64,000 nucleotides of DNA from Pararobbsia silviterrae (GCF_003628125.1 NZ_RBZU01000011.1:1-64000); one strand, 5' to 3'. Positions 27,589 to 38,814 are shown, numbered from the stretch's first letter. Program-made: numbers and translations. The notes: generated from the letters alone by a model not told the origin.

Positions 27589-30405
27589 ATGATTTCCGGT
27601 GTTCTTAAAAAGCTCTTTGGCAGCCGCAACCAGCGCCTGATCAAGCAATATCAGAAAAATGTCGTCGCGATCAATGCGCTCGAGTCGCAGATGGAGCAAC
27701 TCAGCGACGAGCAACTGAGCGCGAAGACGGTCGAGTTCCGCCAGCGCGTCGCATCGGGCGAGACGCTCGATCGTCTGCTGCCCGAAGCGTTCGCCGTCTG
27801 CCGCGAAGCGAGCCGCCGCGTGCTCAAGATGCGCCACTTCGACGTGCAGCTCATCGGCGGCATGGTGCTTCACTACGGCAAGATCGCCGAAATGCGCACG
27901 GGCGAGGGCAAGACGCTCGTCGCGACGCTGGCGGCTTATTTGAATGCGCTGTCAGGCCATGGCGTGCACGTCGTGACCGTCAACGACTATCTCGCGCAGC
28001 GCGACGCCGAATGGATGGCGCGCCTTTACAACTTCCTCGGGCTCAGCGTCGGCATCAATCTGTCGCAGATGGAGCACGACCAGAAGCAGCAGGCCTACGG
28101 CGCCGACATCACGTACGGTACGAACAACGAGTTCGGCTTCGATTACCTGCGCGACAACATGGTCTACGACACGACGCAACGGGTTCAGCGCGCGCTGAAC
28201 TTCGCGATCGTCGACGAAGTGGACTCGATCCTTATCGATGAAGCGCGCACGCCGCTGATCATCTCCGGCCAGGCCGAGGATCACACCGAACTCTACGTCC
28301 GGATGAACGATCTGCCGCCGCTGCTCGAACGTCAGATCGGCGAGGAGAAGGCCGACGGGACGGGCGTCGAAGTGCCGGGCGACTATACGCTCGACGAAAA
28401 GGCGCGCCAGGTGTTCCTGACCGAACGCGGTCACGAGAAGGCCGAAGCGCTGCTCGCCCAGTGGGGGCTGATCGGCGCCGGCGAAAGCCTCTACGCGCCG
28501 CAGAACATCACGTTGATGCACCACGTCTATGCGGCGCTGCGCGCGCAGACGTTGTTCCATCGCGACCAGCATTACGTCGTGCAGAACGGCGAGGTCGTCA
28601 TCGTCGACGAGTTCACGGGCCGCCTGATGTCGGGCCGCCGTTGGTCCGAAGGCCTGCATCAGGCCGTCGAAGCCAAGGAACACGTCAAGATCCAGCACGA
28701 GAACCAGACGCTCGCCTCGATCACGTTCCAGAACTACTTCCGGATGTACGGCAAGCTTTCGGGCATGACGGGGACGGCCGACACCGAGGCCTACGAATTC
28801 CAGGAGATCTACGGCCTCGAGACGGTCGTGATCCCGACGAATCGCCCGCCCAAGCGGATCGACAAGCAGGATCAGATCTACAAGTCGGCGCGCGAGCGCT
28901 ACAACGCGGTCATCAACGATATCCGCGATTGCTACGAGCGCGGCCAGCCCGTGCTCGTCGGCACGACGTCGATCGAGAACTCGGAGCTGCTGTCCGATCT
29001 GCTGAACCAGGCCAAGCTGCCGCACCAGGTGCTCAACGCGAAGCAGCACCAGCGCGAGGCCGAGATCATCGCGCAGGCCGGCCGGCCCAAGATGATCACG
29101 ATCGCCACGAATATGGCGGGCCGCGGGACCGACATCGTGCTCGGCGGCAATGTCGAGAAACAAGCCGCGTTCATCGAGGCCGACGCGACGATCCCCGACG
29201 CCGAGAAGGCCGAGCGGATCCAGACGCTGCACGACGAATGGCAGACGCTTCACGAACAGGTCAAGGCCGCGGGCGGCCTGCATATCGTCGGGACCGAACG
29301 CCATGAATCGCGCCGGATCGACAACCAGCTCCGCGGCCGCGCGGGCCGTCAGGGCGATCCGGGCTCGTCGCGTTTCTACCTGTCGCTCGAAGATCCGCTG
29401 CTGCGCATCTTCGCGGGCGATCGCGTGCGCGCGATCATGGATCGTCTGAAGATGCCGGACGGCGAGGCGATCGAGGCGGGTATCGTGTCGCGCTCGATCG
29501 AATCGGCGCAGCGCAAGGTCGAAGCGCGCAACTTCGATATTCGCAAGCAACTGCTCGAATACGACGACGTCTCGAACGATCAGCGCAAGGTGATTTACCA
29601 GCAGCGCAACGAGTTGCTCGAAGCGACCGACATCTCCGACACGATCCTCGCGATGCGCCAGGCCGTGTTTACCGAGATGACGCGCAACTACGTGCCCGAA
29701 GGCAGCATCGAGGAGCAGTGGAATCTGCCGGGTCTCGAACAACTGCTGCGCGACGAATGGCAGCTCGATCTCGCGCTCGCCGAGCATGTGCAGTCCGCCG
29801 ACACGATCGACGACGACGAGATCGTCGAGCTGGTGACGGCGCAGGCCGAGCAGGCGTACGACGCGAAGGTCGGCTTGATCGGGCGCGAAGGATTCAGCAA
29901 CTTCGAGCGTTCGATCATGCTGCAGACGCTCGATCGCAACTGGCGTGAACATCTCGCCGCGCTCGACCATCTGCGTCAGGGCATCCATCTGCGCGGCTAT
30001 GCGCAGAAGAATCCGAAGCAGGAATACAAGCGCGAAGCGTTCGAATTGTTCGCGGCGCTGCTCGACACGATCAAGCTCGAAGTCACGCGGATCGTGATGA
30101 ACGTGCAGATCCAGTCGGCGCAGCAGCTCGAGGACGCGGCGGACGAACTCGAGGAAAACGGCGGTCGTCTCGAACACGTGCAGTTCCAGCACGCCGATTT
30201 CAACGAAGCGACCGCGGCCGTCGAGTCCGACGACGCGGTTGCCGTCGCCGCGCTGTCCGCGGGAGCGGTCGCGGCTGCCGAGGCGGCGGGCGGTGCGGCG
30301 GCAGGCGCCGATTCGCACGTCGCGTTGCCGAAGGTCGGCCGTAACGATCCGTGCCCGTGCGGCAGCGGAAAGAAATACAAGCAGTGTCACGGTAAGCTGT
30401 CATGA
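27589..30405 (+). CDS. secA: Preprotein translocase ATPase SecA
   Basis: 938 aa from ATG 27589; the upstream in-frame extension is not homologous. Motor that drives proteins through SecYEG. Walker [14 protein letters not shown] (about 102), Walker B in [16 protein letters not shown], the preprotein cross-linking domain after about 230, motif [12 protein letters not shown], second helicase domain with [14 protein letters not shown] and [14 protein letters not shown], and the C-terminal zinc SEC-C motif [16 protein letters not shown]. Before the zinc tail is an Ala/Val/Gly-rich linker of about 50 residues. A strong terminator follows. Confidence 0.98.
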   Translation: MISGVLKKLFGSRNQRLIKQYQKNVVAINALESQMEQLSDEQLSAKTVEFRQRVASGETLDRLLPEAFAVCREASRRVLKMRHFDVQLIGGMVLHYGKIAEMRTGEGKTLVATLAAYLNALSGHGVHVVTVNDYLAQRDAEWMARLYNFLGLSVGINLSQMEHDQKQQAYGADITYGTNNEFGFDYLRDNMVYDTTQRVQRALNFAIVDEVDSILIDEARTPLIISGQAEDHTELYVRMNDLPPLLERQIGEEKADGTGVEVPGDYTLDEKARQVFLTERGHEKAEALLAQWGLIGAGESLYAPQNITLMHHVYAALRAQTLFHRDQHYVVQNGEVVIVDEFTGRLMSGRRWSEGLHQAVEAKEHVKIQHENQTLASITFQNYFRMYGKLSGMTGTADTEAYEFQEIYGLETVVIPTNRPPKRIDKQDQIYKSARERYNAVINDIRDCYERGQPVLVGTTSIENSELLSDLLNQAKLPHQVLNAKQHQREAEIIAQAGRPKMITIATNMAGRGTDIVLGGNVEKQAAFIEADATIPDAEKAERIQTLHDEWQTLHEQVKAAGGLHIVGTERHESRRIDNQLRGRAGRQGDPGSSRFYLSLEDPLLRIFAGDRVRAIMDRLKMPDGEAIEAGIVSRSIESAQRKVEARNFDIRKQLLEYDDVSNDQRKVIYQQRNELLEATDISDTILAMRQAVFTEMTRNYVPEGSIEEQWNLPGLEQLLRDEWQLDLALAEHVQSADTIDDDEIVELVTAQAEQAYDAKVGLIGREGFSNFERSIMLQTLDRNWREHLAALDHLRQGIHLRGYAQKNPKQEYKREAFELFAALLDTIKLEVTRIVMNVQIQSAQQLEDAADELEENGGRLEHVQFQHADFNEATAAVESDDAVAVAALSAGAVAAAEAAGGAAAGADSHVALPKVGRNDPCPCGSGKKYKQCHGKLS

Positions 30406-30511
30406 TGCTGAACGCGCTCCGCCCGAGGCGGGGCGCGCGCCGTACCGATTCGCCGCGCTGCCTCGCGCGAGCGGCGCTTGCCTGACGGCGCGAGGCGCGG
30501 CAACACCATCC

Positions 30512-30537
30512 CCGCAGCGACGCTGCGGTTTTTTTTC
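30512..30537 (+). terminator. secA rho-independent terminator
   Basis: CCGCAGC-GAC-GCTGCGG, a perfect 7-bp stem with a 3-nt loop, followed by an uninterrupted run of eight or more T. It lies about 60 nt before argJ, so argJ probably has its own promoter, or read-through. Confidence 0.92.
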
Positions 30538-30594
30538 ACAGGGCCGTGCCGTCGTTCGGCGGATCACGGTCCGCTCGAATCGAAGCGCACAACG

Positions 30595-31833
30595 ATGCCC
30601 GTCAATTTCCCCTCGATCGATCCCGCTCAACTTCACCCGGTCGCCGGCGTCACGCTCGGCTGGGCTGAGGGTCATATCCGCAAACCGAACCGCAAGGATG
30701 TGCTCGTGATCTCGGTCGAGGAAGGCGCGAGCGTCGCCGGCGTATTCACGCTGAACCGGTTTTGCGCGGCGCCTGTCATCGTGTGCCGCGAGCATCTCGC
30801 GAAGGCGCCCGCGCTCGGCGGCATCCGCGCGCTCGTCATCAACACGGGCAATGCGAATGCCGGCACGGGCGAGCCGGGCCTGGCCCATGCGCGCGAGACG
30901 TGCGCCGAACTCGCTCGTCTCACGGGCGTCAAGCCCGAGCAGATCCTGCCGTTCTCGACGGGCGTGATCCTCGAACCGCTGCCCGTCGATCGACTCAAGG
31001 CCGCGCTGCCCGACGCGCTCGCGCATCGCGAGGCGGCGAACTGGTTTGTCGCTGCCGAATCGATCATGACGACCGATACGCTACCCAAGGCGGCCTCGAA
31101 GCGCGTGACGATCGACGGCCACACGATCACGATGACGGGCATCAGCAAGGGCGCGGGCATGATCAAGCCGAATATGGCGACGATGCTCGGCTTCCTCGCG
31201 CTCGACGCGAAGATCGCGCAGCCCGTGCTCGACGCGCTCGTTCAATACGTCGCCGATCGCTCGTTCAACTGCGTGACGGTCGACGGCGATACGTCGACGA
31301 ACGACTCGTTCATCGTGATCGCATCGGGCCGCGCGTCGCTGCCCGCGATCACGTCGACCGACGATCCGGCGTACGTGGCGCTGCGCGACGCCGTGACGGC
31401 CCACGCGCAGACGCTGTCGCAACTGATCGTGCGTGACGCCGAGGGCGCGACCAAGTTCATCGCCATTCAGGTCGAAGGCGGCAAGGATGTCGCCGAATGC
31501 CGCAAGATCGCGTATTCGATCGCGCATTCGCCGCTCGTCAAAACCGCCTTCTTTGCATCGGACCCGAATCTCGGCCGGATCCTGGCCGCGGTCGGCTACG
31601 CGGGCGTCGACGATCTCGACGTCAGCCGGATCGATCTGTACCTCGACGACGTGCTCGTCGCCAAACACGGTGGACGCAACCCCGACTACCGCGAAGAAGA
31701 TGGCCAGCGCGTCATGAAGCAGGCGGAAATCACCGTGCGTCTGCGCCTTGGGCGCGGCGACGCGGAGGCGACGATCTGGACGTGCGATCTCTCGCACGAC
31801 TATGTGAGCATCAACGCCGATTACCGCTCCTGA
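30595..31833 (+). CDS. argJ: Bifunctional glutamate N-acetyltransferase / amino-acid acetyltransferase
   Basis: 412 aa. Ornithine acetyltransferase of the cyclic arginine pathway. It is made as a precursor that cleaves itself before a Thr: in [15 protein letters not shown], Thr196 is the predicted nucleophile and new N-terminus. Further landmarks: [13 protein letters not shown] (about 83) and [11 protein letters not shown] near residue 225. The start is the ATG at 30595 giving [10 protein letters not shown]; longer upstream readings pass through the secA terminator and are not homologous. Confidence 0.96.
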   Translation: MPVNFPSIDPAQLHPVAGVTLGWAEGHIRKPNRKDVLVISVEEGASVAGVFTLNRFCAAPVIVCREHLAKAPALGGIRALVINTGNANAGTGEPGLAHARETCAELARLTGVKPEQILPFSTGVILEPLPVDRLKAALPDALAHREAANWFVAAESIMTTDTLPKAASKRVTIDGHTITMTGISKGAGMIKPNMATMLGFLALDAKIAQPVLDALVQYVADRSFNCVTVDGDTSTNDSFIVIASGRASLPAITSTDDPAYVALRDAVTAHAQTLSQLIVRDAEGATKFIAIQVEGGKDVAECRKIAYSIAHSPLVKTAFFASDPNLGRILAAVGYAGVDDLDVSRIDLYLDDVLVAKHGGRNPDYREEDGQRVMKQAEITVRLRLGRGDAEATIWTCDLSHDYVSINADYRS

Positions 31834-31882
31834 GGATCGGCCCGACGTCGTCGGGCCCTGCATACCGGGTTGGGATTTCTCG

Positions 31883-32749
31883 ATGGACAAGCTTGAACAA
31901 TTTCTGACGCGCGCCGAGCAACTGCTCGCGCGCGTCGAAGCGATGCTTCCGCCGGCCGCGCCTGATGTCGCGTGGGATTCGGCTGTCGCATTCCGCTGGC
32001 GCACGCGCCAGGGCCGCGGATATCTGCAAGCCGTGCCCAATACGTCGCTGATCGCGCTCGGCGATTTGCAGAACATCGATCGTCAGAAGCAACTGATCGA
32101 GCAGAACACGCGGCAGTTCGTCAACGGCCAACCGGCGAACAACGTGCTGCTCACGGGCGCACGCGGCACGGGCAAGTCGTCGTTGATCAAGGCCTGCCTC
32201 AATGCGTTCAAGGACCAGGGGCTGCGTCTGATCGAAGTCGACAAGGACGATCTGCACGATCTCGGCGACATCGTCGACCTCATCGCGACGCGTCCCGAAC
32301 GTTTCATCGTCTTCTGCGACGACCTGTCGTTCGAAGAGGGCGAGTCGGGCTACAAGGCGCTCAAGGTCGCGCTCGACGGGTCGGTCGCCGCGCAGTCGGA
32401 CAATGTGCTGATCTATGCGACGTCGAACCGGCGCCACCTGTTGCCCGAGTACATGAGCGACAACGAGACGTACAAGCACACGAGCGACGGTGAAATTCAT
32501 CCGGGCGAGGTCATCGAGGAGAAGATCTCGTTGTCCGAGCGGTTCGGCTTGTGGGTCAGCTTCTATCCGTTCAAGCAAGACGATTACCTCGCGATCGTCG
32601 CGCACTGGATGAAGCACTTCGGTCGCAGCGATGCCGATGTCGAAGCCGCGCGCGGCGACGCGCTGATCTGGGCGCTCGAACGGGGGTCACGCTCGGGACG
32701 CGTCGCCTGGCAATTCTCGCGCGACTGGTCGGGCCGGGCCCAGGGATGA
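31883..32749 (+). CDS. DUF815 family AAA+ ATP-binding protein
   Basis: 288 aa. P-loop ATPase with Walker A LLTGARGTGKSSLIKA (about 92-107) and a Walker B/sensor region FIVFCDDLSFEEGESGYKALK (about 143), then YATSNRRHLLPE as the sensor-1 asparagine segment. It belongs to the DUF815 family, whose cellular role is not established. Sits between argJ and mutT on the same strand with short gaps (49 and 3 nt), so it is probably in one transcript with mutT. Confidence 0.9.
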   Translation: MDKLEQFLTRAEQLLARVEAMLPPAAPDVAWDSAVAFRWRTRQGRGYLQAVPNTSLIALGDLQNIDRQKQLIEQNTRQFVNGQPANNVLLTGARGTGKSSLIKACLNAFKDQGLRLIEVDKDDLHDLGDIVDLIATRPERFIVFCDDLSFEEGESGYKALKVALDGSVAAQSDNVLIYATSNRRHLLPEYMSDNETYKHTSDGEIHPGEVIEEKISLSERFGLWVSFYPFKQDDYLAIVAHWMKHFGRSDADVEAARGDALIWALERGSRSGRVAWQFSRDWSGRAQG

Positions 32750-32752
32750 GCG

Positions 32753-33196
32753 ATGCGTGAGGCGAACGCAGACGACACGAAGCCGGCGGCCGAACGTGCG
32801 GCCGACGGCCGGCCGGTGACCGAGGTCGCCGTCGGCATCCTCGTGCGGCCGGACGGACAGTTTCTGCTTGCGCAGCGGCCGGCCGGCAAACCGTATGAAG
32901 GGTATTGGGAGTTTCCGGGCGGCAAGCTCGAAGCCGGCGAGTCCGTCGAAGCGGCGCTCGGACGCGAACTCCACGAGGAACTCGGCATCACGATCGCCGA
33001 CTGCGAGCGCTGGCGCGTGCTCGAACACGATTATCCGCACGCCTACGTGCGACTTCACTTCTGCAAGGTCAGGATGTGGGACGGCGAACTCGTCGGCCGC
33101 GAAGGCCAGGCGTTTTCCTGGCAACGCAAGCCGATCACGGTCGATCCGCTGCTGCCCGCGACGATTCCGGTCGTCGACTGGCTCGATCAGGGGTAG
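32753..33196 (+). CDS. mutT: NUDIX hydrolase, 8-oxo-dGTP diphosphatase
   Basis: 147 aa. The Nudix box GGKLEAGESVEAALGRELHEELGI (about 62-85) has the Gly, Glu and REx2EE residues needed for metal and pyrophosphate chemistry. The N-terminal VAVGILVRPDGQFLLAQRP and EGYWEFPGGK are typical of MutT, which removes oxidised dGTP. The ATG lies 3 nt after the preceding stop, so translation is coupled. Confidence 0.93.
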   Translation: MREANADDTKPAAERAADGRPVTEVAVGILVRPDGQFLLAQRPAGKPYEGYWEFPGGKLEAGESVEAALGRELHEELGITIADCERWRVLEHDYPHAYVRLHFCKVRMWDGELVGREGQAFSWQRKPITVDPLLPATIPVVDWLDQG

Positions 33197-33401
33197 GAAC
33201 GCGGGCGCGATGCGGGCGGACGTCGGTGACTGGCCGGCGTCAGCGCAGTCAGTCGCGGACGCCGCCAGAGGCCGTATCGCGCGTCGGCATCGTCAGCGGC
33301 GTTCGGTGTTCGCCAGGACAGGCGCGGGCGGTGCTCCGGTCCGTTCTCGGACAGGCCGGATTCGAACGCACGATTCCCGCGGGCGGTGGGCGCGCGCCGT
33401 C

Positions 33402-33593
33402 TTAGTTCAGATCGCTGTGTTCGGTGTCTTCCGGGAGCGTGTCCGCGGGTTTGCCGGGAATCGTGTATTTCTCGGCGGCCCATGCGCCAAGGTCGATCTG
33501 CTTGCAGCGTTCCGAGCAGAAGGGCCGAAACGCATTGAGCGGCGACCATTCGAGTCTCTTGCTGCAGGTCGGGCAATTCACAAACGTCGTCAT
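33402..33593 (-). CDS. yacG: DNA gyrase inhibitor YacG
   Basis: 63 aa zinc protein. Two cysteine pairs, CPTC (about 8-11) and CSERC (about 26-30), make the treble-clef zinc site, and the C-terminal tail ([13 protein letters not shown]) is acidic and flexible as in the family. Known to bind GyrB and block DNA binding. Last gene of the minus-strand pil-coaE-zapD-yacG run. Confidence 0.95.
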   Translation of the reverse strand: MTTFVNCPTCSKRLEWSPLNAFRPFCSERCKQIDLGAWAAEKYTIPGKPADTLPEDTEHSDLN

Positions 33594-33654
33594 GATGGGG
33601 TCTCCCGATCGCGGGCCGCGCCGCGGCGGGCGTCGGGCGTCGCGGGTAGAGCGC

Positions 33655-34410
33655 TTACAGGGTGCAGAGCGTCAGTTCGAACGGAATATCGTGGTCGACG
33701 GCGCGCGGTCTCAGATCGCCGCCCTGCGTCGTGAATCTTACCCAAAGCATATATTTGTTGGCGCTGGCCTCGGGAATCACGCGCGCTTCGAACGGGACGC
33801 GGACTTGCATCAGATGATAGGTCCGGCCCGACAGCATCTGCTGGTAGCTGCCCTGGACGGCCATGACCTTGGCCGACTGACCCGACTCGCGTGCGAGTCG
33901 CAGCACGATCGCGGCCGCATCGCGTAAAGCGAGCATCGGCATGACCCATTTCGCGATATCGTTGCGGCGCTGCTCGACCGGCAATTGCTGCCACGCGTAG
34001 TACGAGGGCAGATCGAAGCGGCAGGTGCCGCCCGGGATGATCGCGCGGCTCCGGATGCTCGTGAGCCACTCGTTGTCGGCGAGATGCTGGGTCGATTTGC
34101 CCTGCATCTGGTTCAGGTTCGCGAGTGTGCCTTCGATTTCCCCCAGCACGGCCTCGAGCGTCGTCTGTTCGATCTCGGGATTGCCGCGATACGGCGTCAG
34201 CGTGACGCGCTGGCGTTCGAGTTCCTTGAGCAGATCCGACTTGAGATCGGAGCGTCCCGCCACTTCCGAGATTTCAAATAGCGTCGTCAGCGCGACGTGA
34301 TGTTCGCGCGGGTCTTCCTGATGGAGGAAGAATGCGAAGCGGTCGAACAGATCTTCGAGCCGCAACAGCGTTCGGATTCGCTCGTTGAACGGGTACTCGT
34401 AAAGGATCAA
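33655..34410 (-). CDS. zapD: Cell division protein ZapD
   Basis: 251 aa. Cytoplasmic protein that bundles FtsZ filaments by binding the FtsZ C-terminal tail. Opens with [19 protein letters not shown], the hallmark start of the family, followed by the all-helical N-terminal half and the beta C-terminal domain ([14 protein letters not shown] onward). Starts at TTG with an AGGCGAG ribosome-like sequence. Sits 62 nt upstream of yacG. Confidence 0.94.
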   Translation of the reverse strand: MILYEYPFNERIRTLLRLEDLFDRFAFFLHQEDPREHHVALTTLFEISEVAGRSDLKSDLLKELERQRVTLTPYRGNPEIEQTTLEAVLGEIEGTLANLNQMQGKSTQHLADNEWLTSIRSRAIIPGGTCRFDLPSYYAWQQLPVEQRRNDIAKWVMPMLALRDAAAIVLRLARESGQSAKVMAVQGSYQQMLSGRTYHLMQVRVPFEARVIPEASANKYMLWVRFTTQGGDLRPRAVDHDIPFELTLCTL

Positions 34411-34525
34411 TGCTCGCCTTTGCCAGGTCTGGGGTTGAAAAGTTTCGTCATTCTAATGCCGCCAGTGGCCGAGTCGCAACGACGGCGCGCAGCGCGGCTC
34501 CCCGCGCCGCGCGGGCGAACCTGCG

Positions 34526-35167
34526 CTAAGCGGCCGCGCTCAGCGCCAGATAGCGCGTATGCAGCGCGTCGACTGCCTCAAGGACCGCGCCGGGACTCGC
34601 GTGGTCGTTTTCGATGACGTCGTCCGCGACGGCGAGCCGCTGTGCGCGCGTCGCCTGACGATCGATGATCGACTGGACCTGTTCACGTGCAAACCCATTG
34701 CGCGCCATGACCCGTCGGATCTGGGTTTCGACGTCGCAGTCGACGACGAGGATGCGGTTCACACGTGAGCGCCAGCTTCCCGATTCGACGAGCAGGGGCA
34801 CGACAAACACCCGATAGAGGCCCGTTGCCGCATGCGCGGCGGACTCGCACGCCGTGCGGATCAGCGGATGCGTGATGGCTTCGAGCTTGCGCCGCGCGCT
34901 GTCGTCGCTGAACACGAGCGCGCGCATCCGCGCGCGATCGAGCGCACCTTCGGCCGTGACGAAGTCGGCACCGAAGGTGGCCTCGATCGCGGGCATCGCC
35001 GACCCGCCCGGCGCCGTAATCGCGTGCGCCAGGACGTCGGTATCGATGACGGATGCGCCGAGTTCCGCGAGCCGGTTCGCGACGAGCGTCTTGCCGCTGC
35101 CGATGCCGCCGGTCAAGCCGACCGAGAAGGCGGCGCGCGCGTGTGTGGGTTCGGATACCGTGTTCAA
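34526..35167 (-). CDS. coaE: Dephospho-CoA kinase
   Basis: 213 aa. Last step of coenzyme A synthesis. P-loop [18 protein letters not shown] (about 14-31), [10 protein letters not shown] (about 43) and LLVESGSW are diagnostic. I chose the TTG at 35167: its first base overlaps the pilD stop (TTGA) and GGAGG lies nine bases upstream. The long open frame beyond it is antiphase shadow of pilD. Confidence 0.92.
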   Translation of the reverse strand: MNTVSEPTHARAAFSVGLTGGIGSGKTLVANRLAELGASVIDTDVLAHAITAPGGSAMPAIEATFGADFVTAEGALDRARMRALVFSDDSARRKLEAITHPLIRTACESAAHAATGLYRVFVVPLLVESGSWRSRVNRILVVDCDVETQIRRVMARNGFAREQVQSIIDRQATRAQRLAVADDVIENDHASPGAVLEAVDALHTRYLALSAAA

Positions 35168-36102
35168 CCGCCGAGTCCTCCAAGCCCATGCAACGACATC
35201 ATCGGCCAAAGCGGCGTGCCGACGAAGAGCGTGACGCAGGCCGCGATCGCGAGAAACGGGCCGAACGGCAACGGCTCGTCGCGGCGCAGCCGCCGCGTCG
35301 CGAGCAAGGCGACGCCGACGATCGCGCCGCCGAGCGACGCGAGCACGAGGACCTGGACGAGCGCTCCCCAGCCGAGCCACGCGCCGATTGCCGCAAACAG
35401 CTTGAGATCGCCGAGCCCGATGCCTTCGATGCCCCGCAACCACCAGAAGCCCCAATAAATGGCCCAAAGAAACAGATAACCGGCCGCCGCGCCGATGACG
35501 GCATCGCCGAGCATCGCGAACGTCGGGTTCAGATTGACCAGCAGACCGGCCCAGAGGAAGGGCAAGGTGATCGAATCGGGTAGTAAACGCGTGTCCCAAT
35601 CGATGCAGGCCAGCGTGAGCGAGACGGCGCCGAACGCGAAGGCCGCGACGGCGAGCATGCCCGGTCCGAAGCGCCACCACGCGAGCGCCGCGATCAGGCC
35701 GGTCGAGAGCTCGATCAGCGGATAGCGTGCGGAAATCGGCGCGTGGCACGCGCTGCATCGTCCGCGCAGCACCAGATAGCTGAGCACGGGGATGTTTTCC
35801 CAGGCGCGCAGCCCATGGCCGCACGCATCGCAACGCGATCCCGGTCGCATGAGGTTGTAGCTCGATCCGTGCGGGGCGGCCGTGCGCGCCGGTACGGCAT
35901 CCGGCGCACGATGATTCTGTGCTTCGTCGAGATACGTTTCGACGGTGGCCTGCCAGTCGCGCTCGAGCATGATCGGCAGACGATGGACGACCACTGTCAC
36001 GAAGCTGCCGATGACGAGACCGAACGCCACGACGAACGCGTACTGCACCGCGGGCGGCAAGCGCGCGAAATCGTCGAAGAAGAGGAGCAGGCCGTTCAGC
36101 AT
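35164..36102 (-). CDS. pilD: Prepilin peptidase / N-methyltransferase
   Basis: 312 aa from ATG 36102; the upstream in-frame reading is not conserved. Polytopic membrane aspartic protease that cleaves and methylates type IV prepilins. The N-terminal cytoplasmic loop has the zinc tetracysteine ([15 protein letters not shown] and [16 protein letters not shown]). Catalytic Asps are in [14 protein letters not shown] and in the GxGD motif [12 protein letters not shown]. About seven membrane segments follow. Upstream of coaE with overlapping stop/start. Confidence 0.95.
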   Translation of the reverse strand: MLNGLLLFFDDFARLPPAVQYAFVVAFGLVIGSFVTVVVHRLPIMLERDWQATVETYLDEAQNHRAPDAVPARTAAPHGSSYNLMRPGSRCDACGHGLRAWENIPVLSYLVLRGRCSACHAPISARYPLIELSTGLIAALAWWRFGPGMLAVAAFAFGAVSLTLACIDWDTRLLPDSITLPFLWAGLLVNLNPTFAMLGDAVIGAAAGYLFLWAIYWGFWWLRGIEGIGLGDLKLFAAIGAWLGWGALVQVLVLASLGGAIVGVALLATRRLRRDEPLPFGPFLAIAACVTLFVGTPLWPMMSLHGLGGLGG

Positions 36103-36297
36103 CGTAGTCGCGCAGGGGTGTCGAACCGGCGATCGCCGGAGAAGGCCGCTCATGCTACACCAGCGGCCCGGGTGGCGGCGCGGATGGGCGGACATGGTGG
36201 GCACTGGGGGCGGCTTCGGCCCCGGCTTTGGATCGGCTTCGGCTCGGCGCGTCGTGTGAGCTTGGTGCGGGCGTCGCGCGCGCCTCCGTGCATGAAC

Positions 36298-37449
36298 CTA
36301 GACGACGCGGCCGAGCTCGATGATCGGCAGATAGAGTGTGATCACGAGCCCGCCGATCAGCAGACCGAGCAGCGCCACGAGCAGGGGCTCGACGAGGTTC
36401 AAGAGCGTCGCGATCCGCCATTCGAGTTCCTGTTCGACGAGCGTCGCGAGATCGATGAGCAGGGTGTCGAGCGCGCCGGTCTGCTCGGCGACCGCGATCG
36501 GGACGGTGATCGAATCGGGGAACAGCCGGTGTCGAGCGAGCGCGTGGCCCAGCCGCTCGCCGCGCCGGATGCGCGTGACCGTATCGGCCGTCGCGGTCGT
36601 GTAGGCCGGGTGGCCGCGTGTCGCGGCGAGGATGTCGAGCGCGTCGGCGAGCGGGACGCCCGCGCGGAGCAGCACGCCGAGCGCGCGGCACCACTGCGCC
36701 GCGAACGCGCGCTTGAGCAGCGGGCCGGCCACGGGCGCGGCGAGCAGATATCGCGCGGCGGCATGGCGCAGCGTCGTCGAACGCCGGAATGCGACGACGC
36801 ACGCGAGGCCGCATGCGATCGACCCGGCGGTGACATACGGCGCGGCGGTGGCGATGCGGTGCGAGGTCGCGAGCACGAGGCGCGTCGCGGGCGGCAACGC
36901 GGCATCGAAGCTTTTGAAGATGTCTTCGAACGCGGGAATGACCCAATGCGTGAGCACGACGACGATCGCGACGCAGAACACGAGCAGGCAGGCCGGATAC
37001 GTCATCGCGGCGCGCAGCTTCGCGCGCTGGACGCGCTGTCGCTGGTGTTCGGCGACGATCTGATCTAGGACGTCGACGAGCGCGCCCGACGCTTCGCCGA
37101 TCGCGAGCAGCGCACGGCACCGATCGTCGAAATGACGGGGATGACGCGCGAGCGCCGCGTTCAATGTCAGTCCTTGCAGCATGTCGTGGCGGACCGTTCC
37201 GAACAGGCGCTTGAGCGCGGGACGGGTCGCGCTTGCGATCATGATGTCGAGCGCGGCCAGCAGCGGCAGTCCGACGCGCAACAGACTCGCGAGTTGTCGC
37301 AGCGCGGCCGTCACGTGCGCAGGTGTGATGCGCGCGCGTCGGCCGCGTTTCGCGTCGTGGACGGGATGGACGCGATGGGCGTACGGGACCCGATCACCGT
37401 GAGCCGAGGTGCTCGGAGGACGTACGGGGTCGGCATCGAACGCGCTCAT
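36298..37449 (-). CDS. pilC: Type II secretion / type IV pilus inner-membrane protein (PilC/GspF)
   Basis: 383 aa from ATG 37449, whose first bases overlap the upstream gene's stop (ATGA); the larger open frame upstream is shadow. Two T2SSF domains: about 45-165 (LRQLASLLRVGLPLLAALD) and about 245-370 (FAAQWCRALGVLLRAGVPLADALD), each followed by membrane segments. Anchors the assembly ATPase at the membrane. Its neighbours pilB and pilD complete a minimal prepilin-handling set. No pilin gene is present within the window. Confidence 0.9.
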   Translation of the reverse strand: MSAFDADPVRPPSTSAHGDRVPYAHRVHPVHDAKRGRRARITPAHVTAALRQLASLLRVGLPLLAALDIMIASATRPALKRLFGTVRHDMLQGLTLNAALARHPRHFDDRCRALLAIGEASGALVDVLDQIVAEHQRQRVQRAKLRAAMTYPACLLVFCVAIVVVLTHWVIPAFEDIFKSFDAALPPATRLVLATSHRIATAAPYVTAGSIACGLACVVAFRRSTTLRHAAARYLLAAPVAGPLLKRAFAAQWCRALGVLLRAGVPLADALDILAATRGHPAYTTATADTVTRIRRGERLGHALARHRLFPDSITVPIAVAEQTGALDTLLIDLATLVEQELEWRIATLLNLVEPLLVALLGLLIGGLVITLYLPIIELGRVV

Positions 37450-38705
37450 AGATCGAACTCCGTCGCGCGCAAGGCAGCATCGAGCGACGTCTCGCCGGTC
37501 AGCACTTTCACGAGCGCCGCGTCGCGCAACGAGCCGAGTCCCTCGGCGGCGGCGTGCGCCGCGATATCGGGTGCGCCCGCGCCGTGCGCGATCCGCTGCC
37601 GGAGCGCGGCGCCGACCGGCATGACCTGATGGATGCCGATGCGTCCGCGATACCCGATTCGATGGCACGCATCGCATCCGCTCGCGCGATAGAGCGAGGT
37701 CGAGCACTCGATGATCGCGTCCGCGTAGCCCGCGGCGCGCATGATGTCGCGATCCGCGCGATAGGGCGTCTTGCACGTGTCGCACAGGCGTCGGACCAGA
37801 CGCTGCGCGGTCACGAGCCGGATCGCCGCGGCGAGATGATGCGGCTCGATACCGATGTCGACGAGCCTGGCGAGCGTCGACGGCGCGTCGTTCGTATGGA
37901 GCGTCGAGAGCACGAGATGACCGGTTTGCGCGGCCTTGACGGCGACGTCCGCCGTATCGCGGTCGCGGATCTCGCCGATCATGATCACGTCGGGATCCTG
38001 CCGGAGGAGCGCGCGCAACGCGACCGCGAACGTCAGGCCCGCTTTCTCGCGGATCGGCACCTGACTGATCCCGCTGAGTTCGAGCTCGGCGGGATCTTCG
38101 ACCGTGCAGATATTCGCGGCGTCGCGATCGAGCGTGTGCATGAACGCATAGAGCGAGATCGTCTTGCCGCTTCCCGTCGGCCCCGTGACGAGCACGAGCC
38201 CGTGCGGCGCGTCGAGTGTCCTGACGACGACCCGCGCCTGATCCGCGTCGAAACCGAGCGCGCGCAGGCTCAGATCGTCGGGCAGCGTATCGAGCCGGCG
38301 CAGGACGATCTTCTCGCCGTACAGCGTGGGCAGTGTGCTGACGCGGAATTCGTCGACGGCGTCCGCGCGTGTGCGGATGCGCAGGCGGCCGTCCTGTGGA
38401 ATACGTCGTTCGGCGATGTCGATACGCGAGAGGACCTTGATCCGCGTGGCGACGGCGTCGAGCAGGGTGGGAGCCGGACGCGGAATCGCGTGCAGCACGC
38501 CGTCGACGCGCAGGCGCACGCGCCAGCCGTGCGCTTCGGGTTCGACATGGATATCGGACGCCCGGCGTTCGGCCGCCATGCGCAGGATCTCGCCGAGCAG
38601 CCGCGCGGCCGGCGAGTCGGCGACGTCTTCATGGGCGATCGCGGCGCCCGATCGAGGGCCGTCCACGATTTCCGCGTGTGTGCCGCCGGATGGGTCGTAG
38701 TCCAT
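37446..38705 (-). CDS. pilB: Type IV pilus assembly / GspE-type ATPase
   Basis: 419 aa from ATG 38705, supported by AAGGAG just upstream. Secretion ATPase with Walker A VTGPTGSGKTISLYAF (about 185), the Asp box, Walker B DPDVIMIGEIRDRDTADVA (about 245), a His box, and a C-terminal zinc tetracysteine (CDTCKTPYRADR with CDACHRIG). It lacks the roughly 150-residue N-terminal GspE_N domain of full-length PilB, so it starts near the second N-terminal domain. Overlaps pilC by ATGA. Symbol pilB is by context. Confidence 0.9.
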   Translation of the reverse strand: MDYDPSGGTHAEIVDGPRSGAAIAHEDVADSPAARLLGEILRMAAERRASDIHVEPEAHGWRVRLRVDGVLHAIPRPAPTLLDAVATRIKVLSRIDIAERRIPQDGRLRIRTRADAVDEFRVSTLPTLYGEKIVLRRLDTLPDDLSLRALGFDADQARVVVRTLDAPHGLVLVTGPTGSGKTISLYAFMHTLDRDAANICTVEDPAELELSGISQVPIREKAGLTFAVALRALLRQDPDVIMIGEIRDRDTADVAVKAAQTGHLVLSTLHTNDAPSTLARLVDIGIEPHHLAAAIRLVTAQRLVRRLCDTCKTPYRADRDIMRAAGYADAIIECSTSLYRASGCDACHRIGYRGRIGIHQVMPVGAALRQRIAHGAGAPDIAAHAAAEGLGSLRDAALVKVLTGETSLDAALRATEFDL

Positions 38706-38814
38706 GAAGGGGCTCCTTGCTCGGAAGCGATCGGAACCCCATCGTCGCTCGGCGACGCGCGCGTGCACAGTCGGCCGGAAGGCCTATGCCGGGCCGTTCG
38801 GCGCGTGCGGTCCT

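Noticed and set aside
27952-30390. 812-codon minus-strand open frame opposite secA
   Set aside because: Antisense shadow; the plus-strand SecA is unambiguous.
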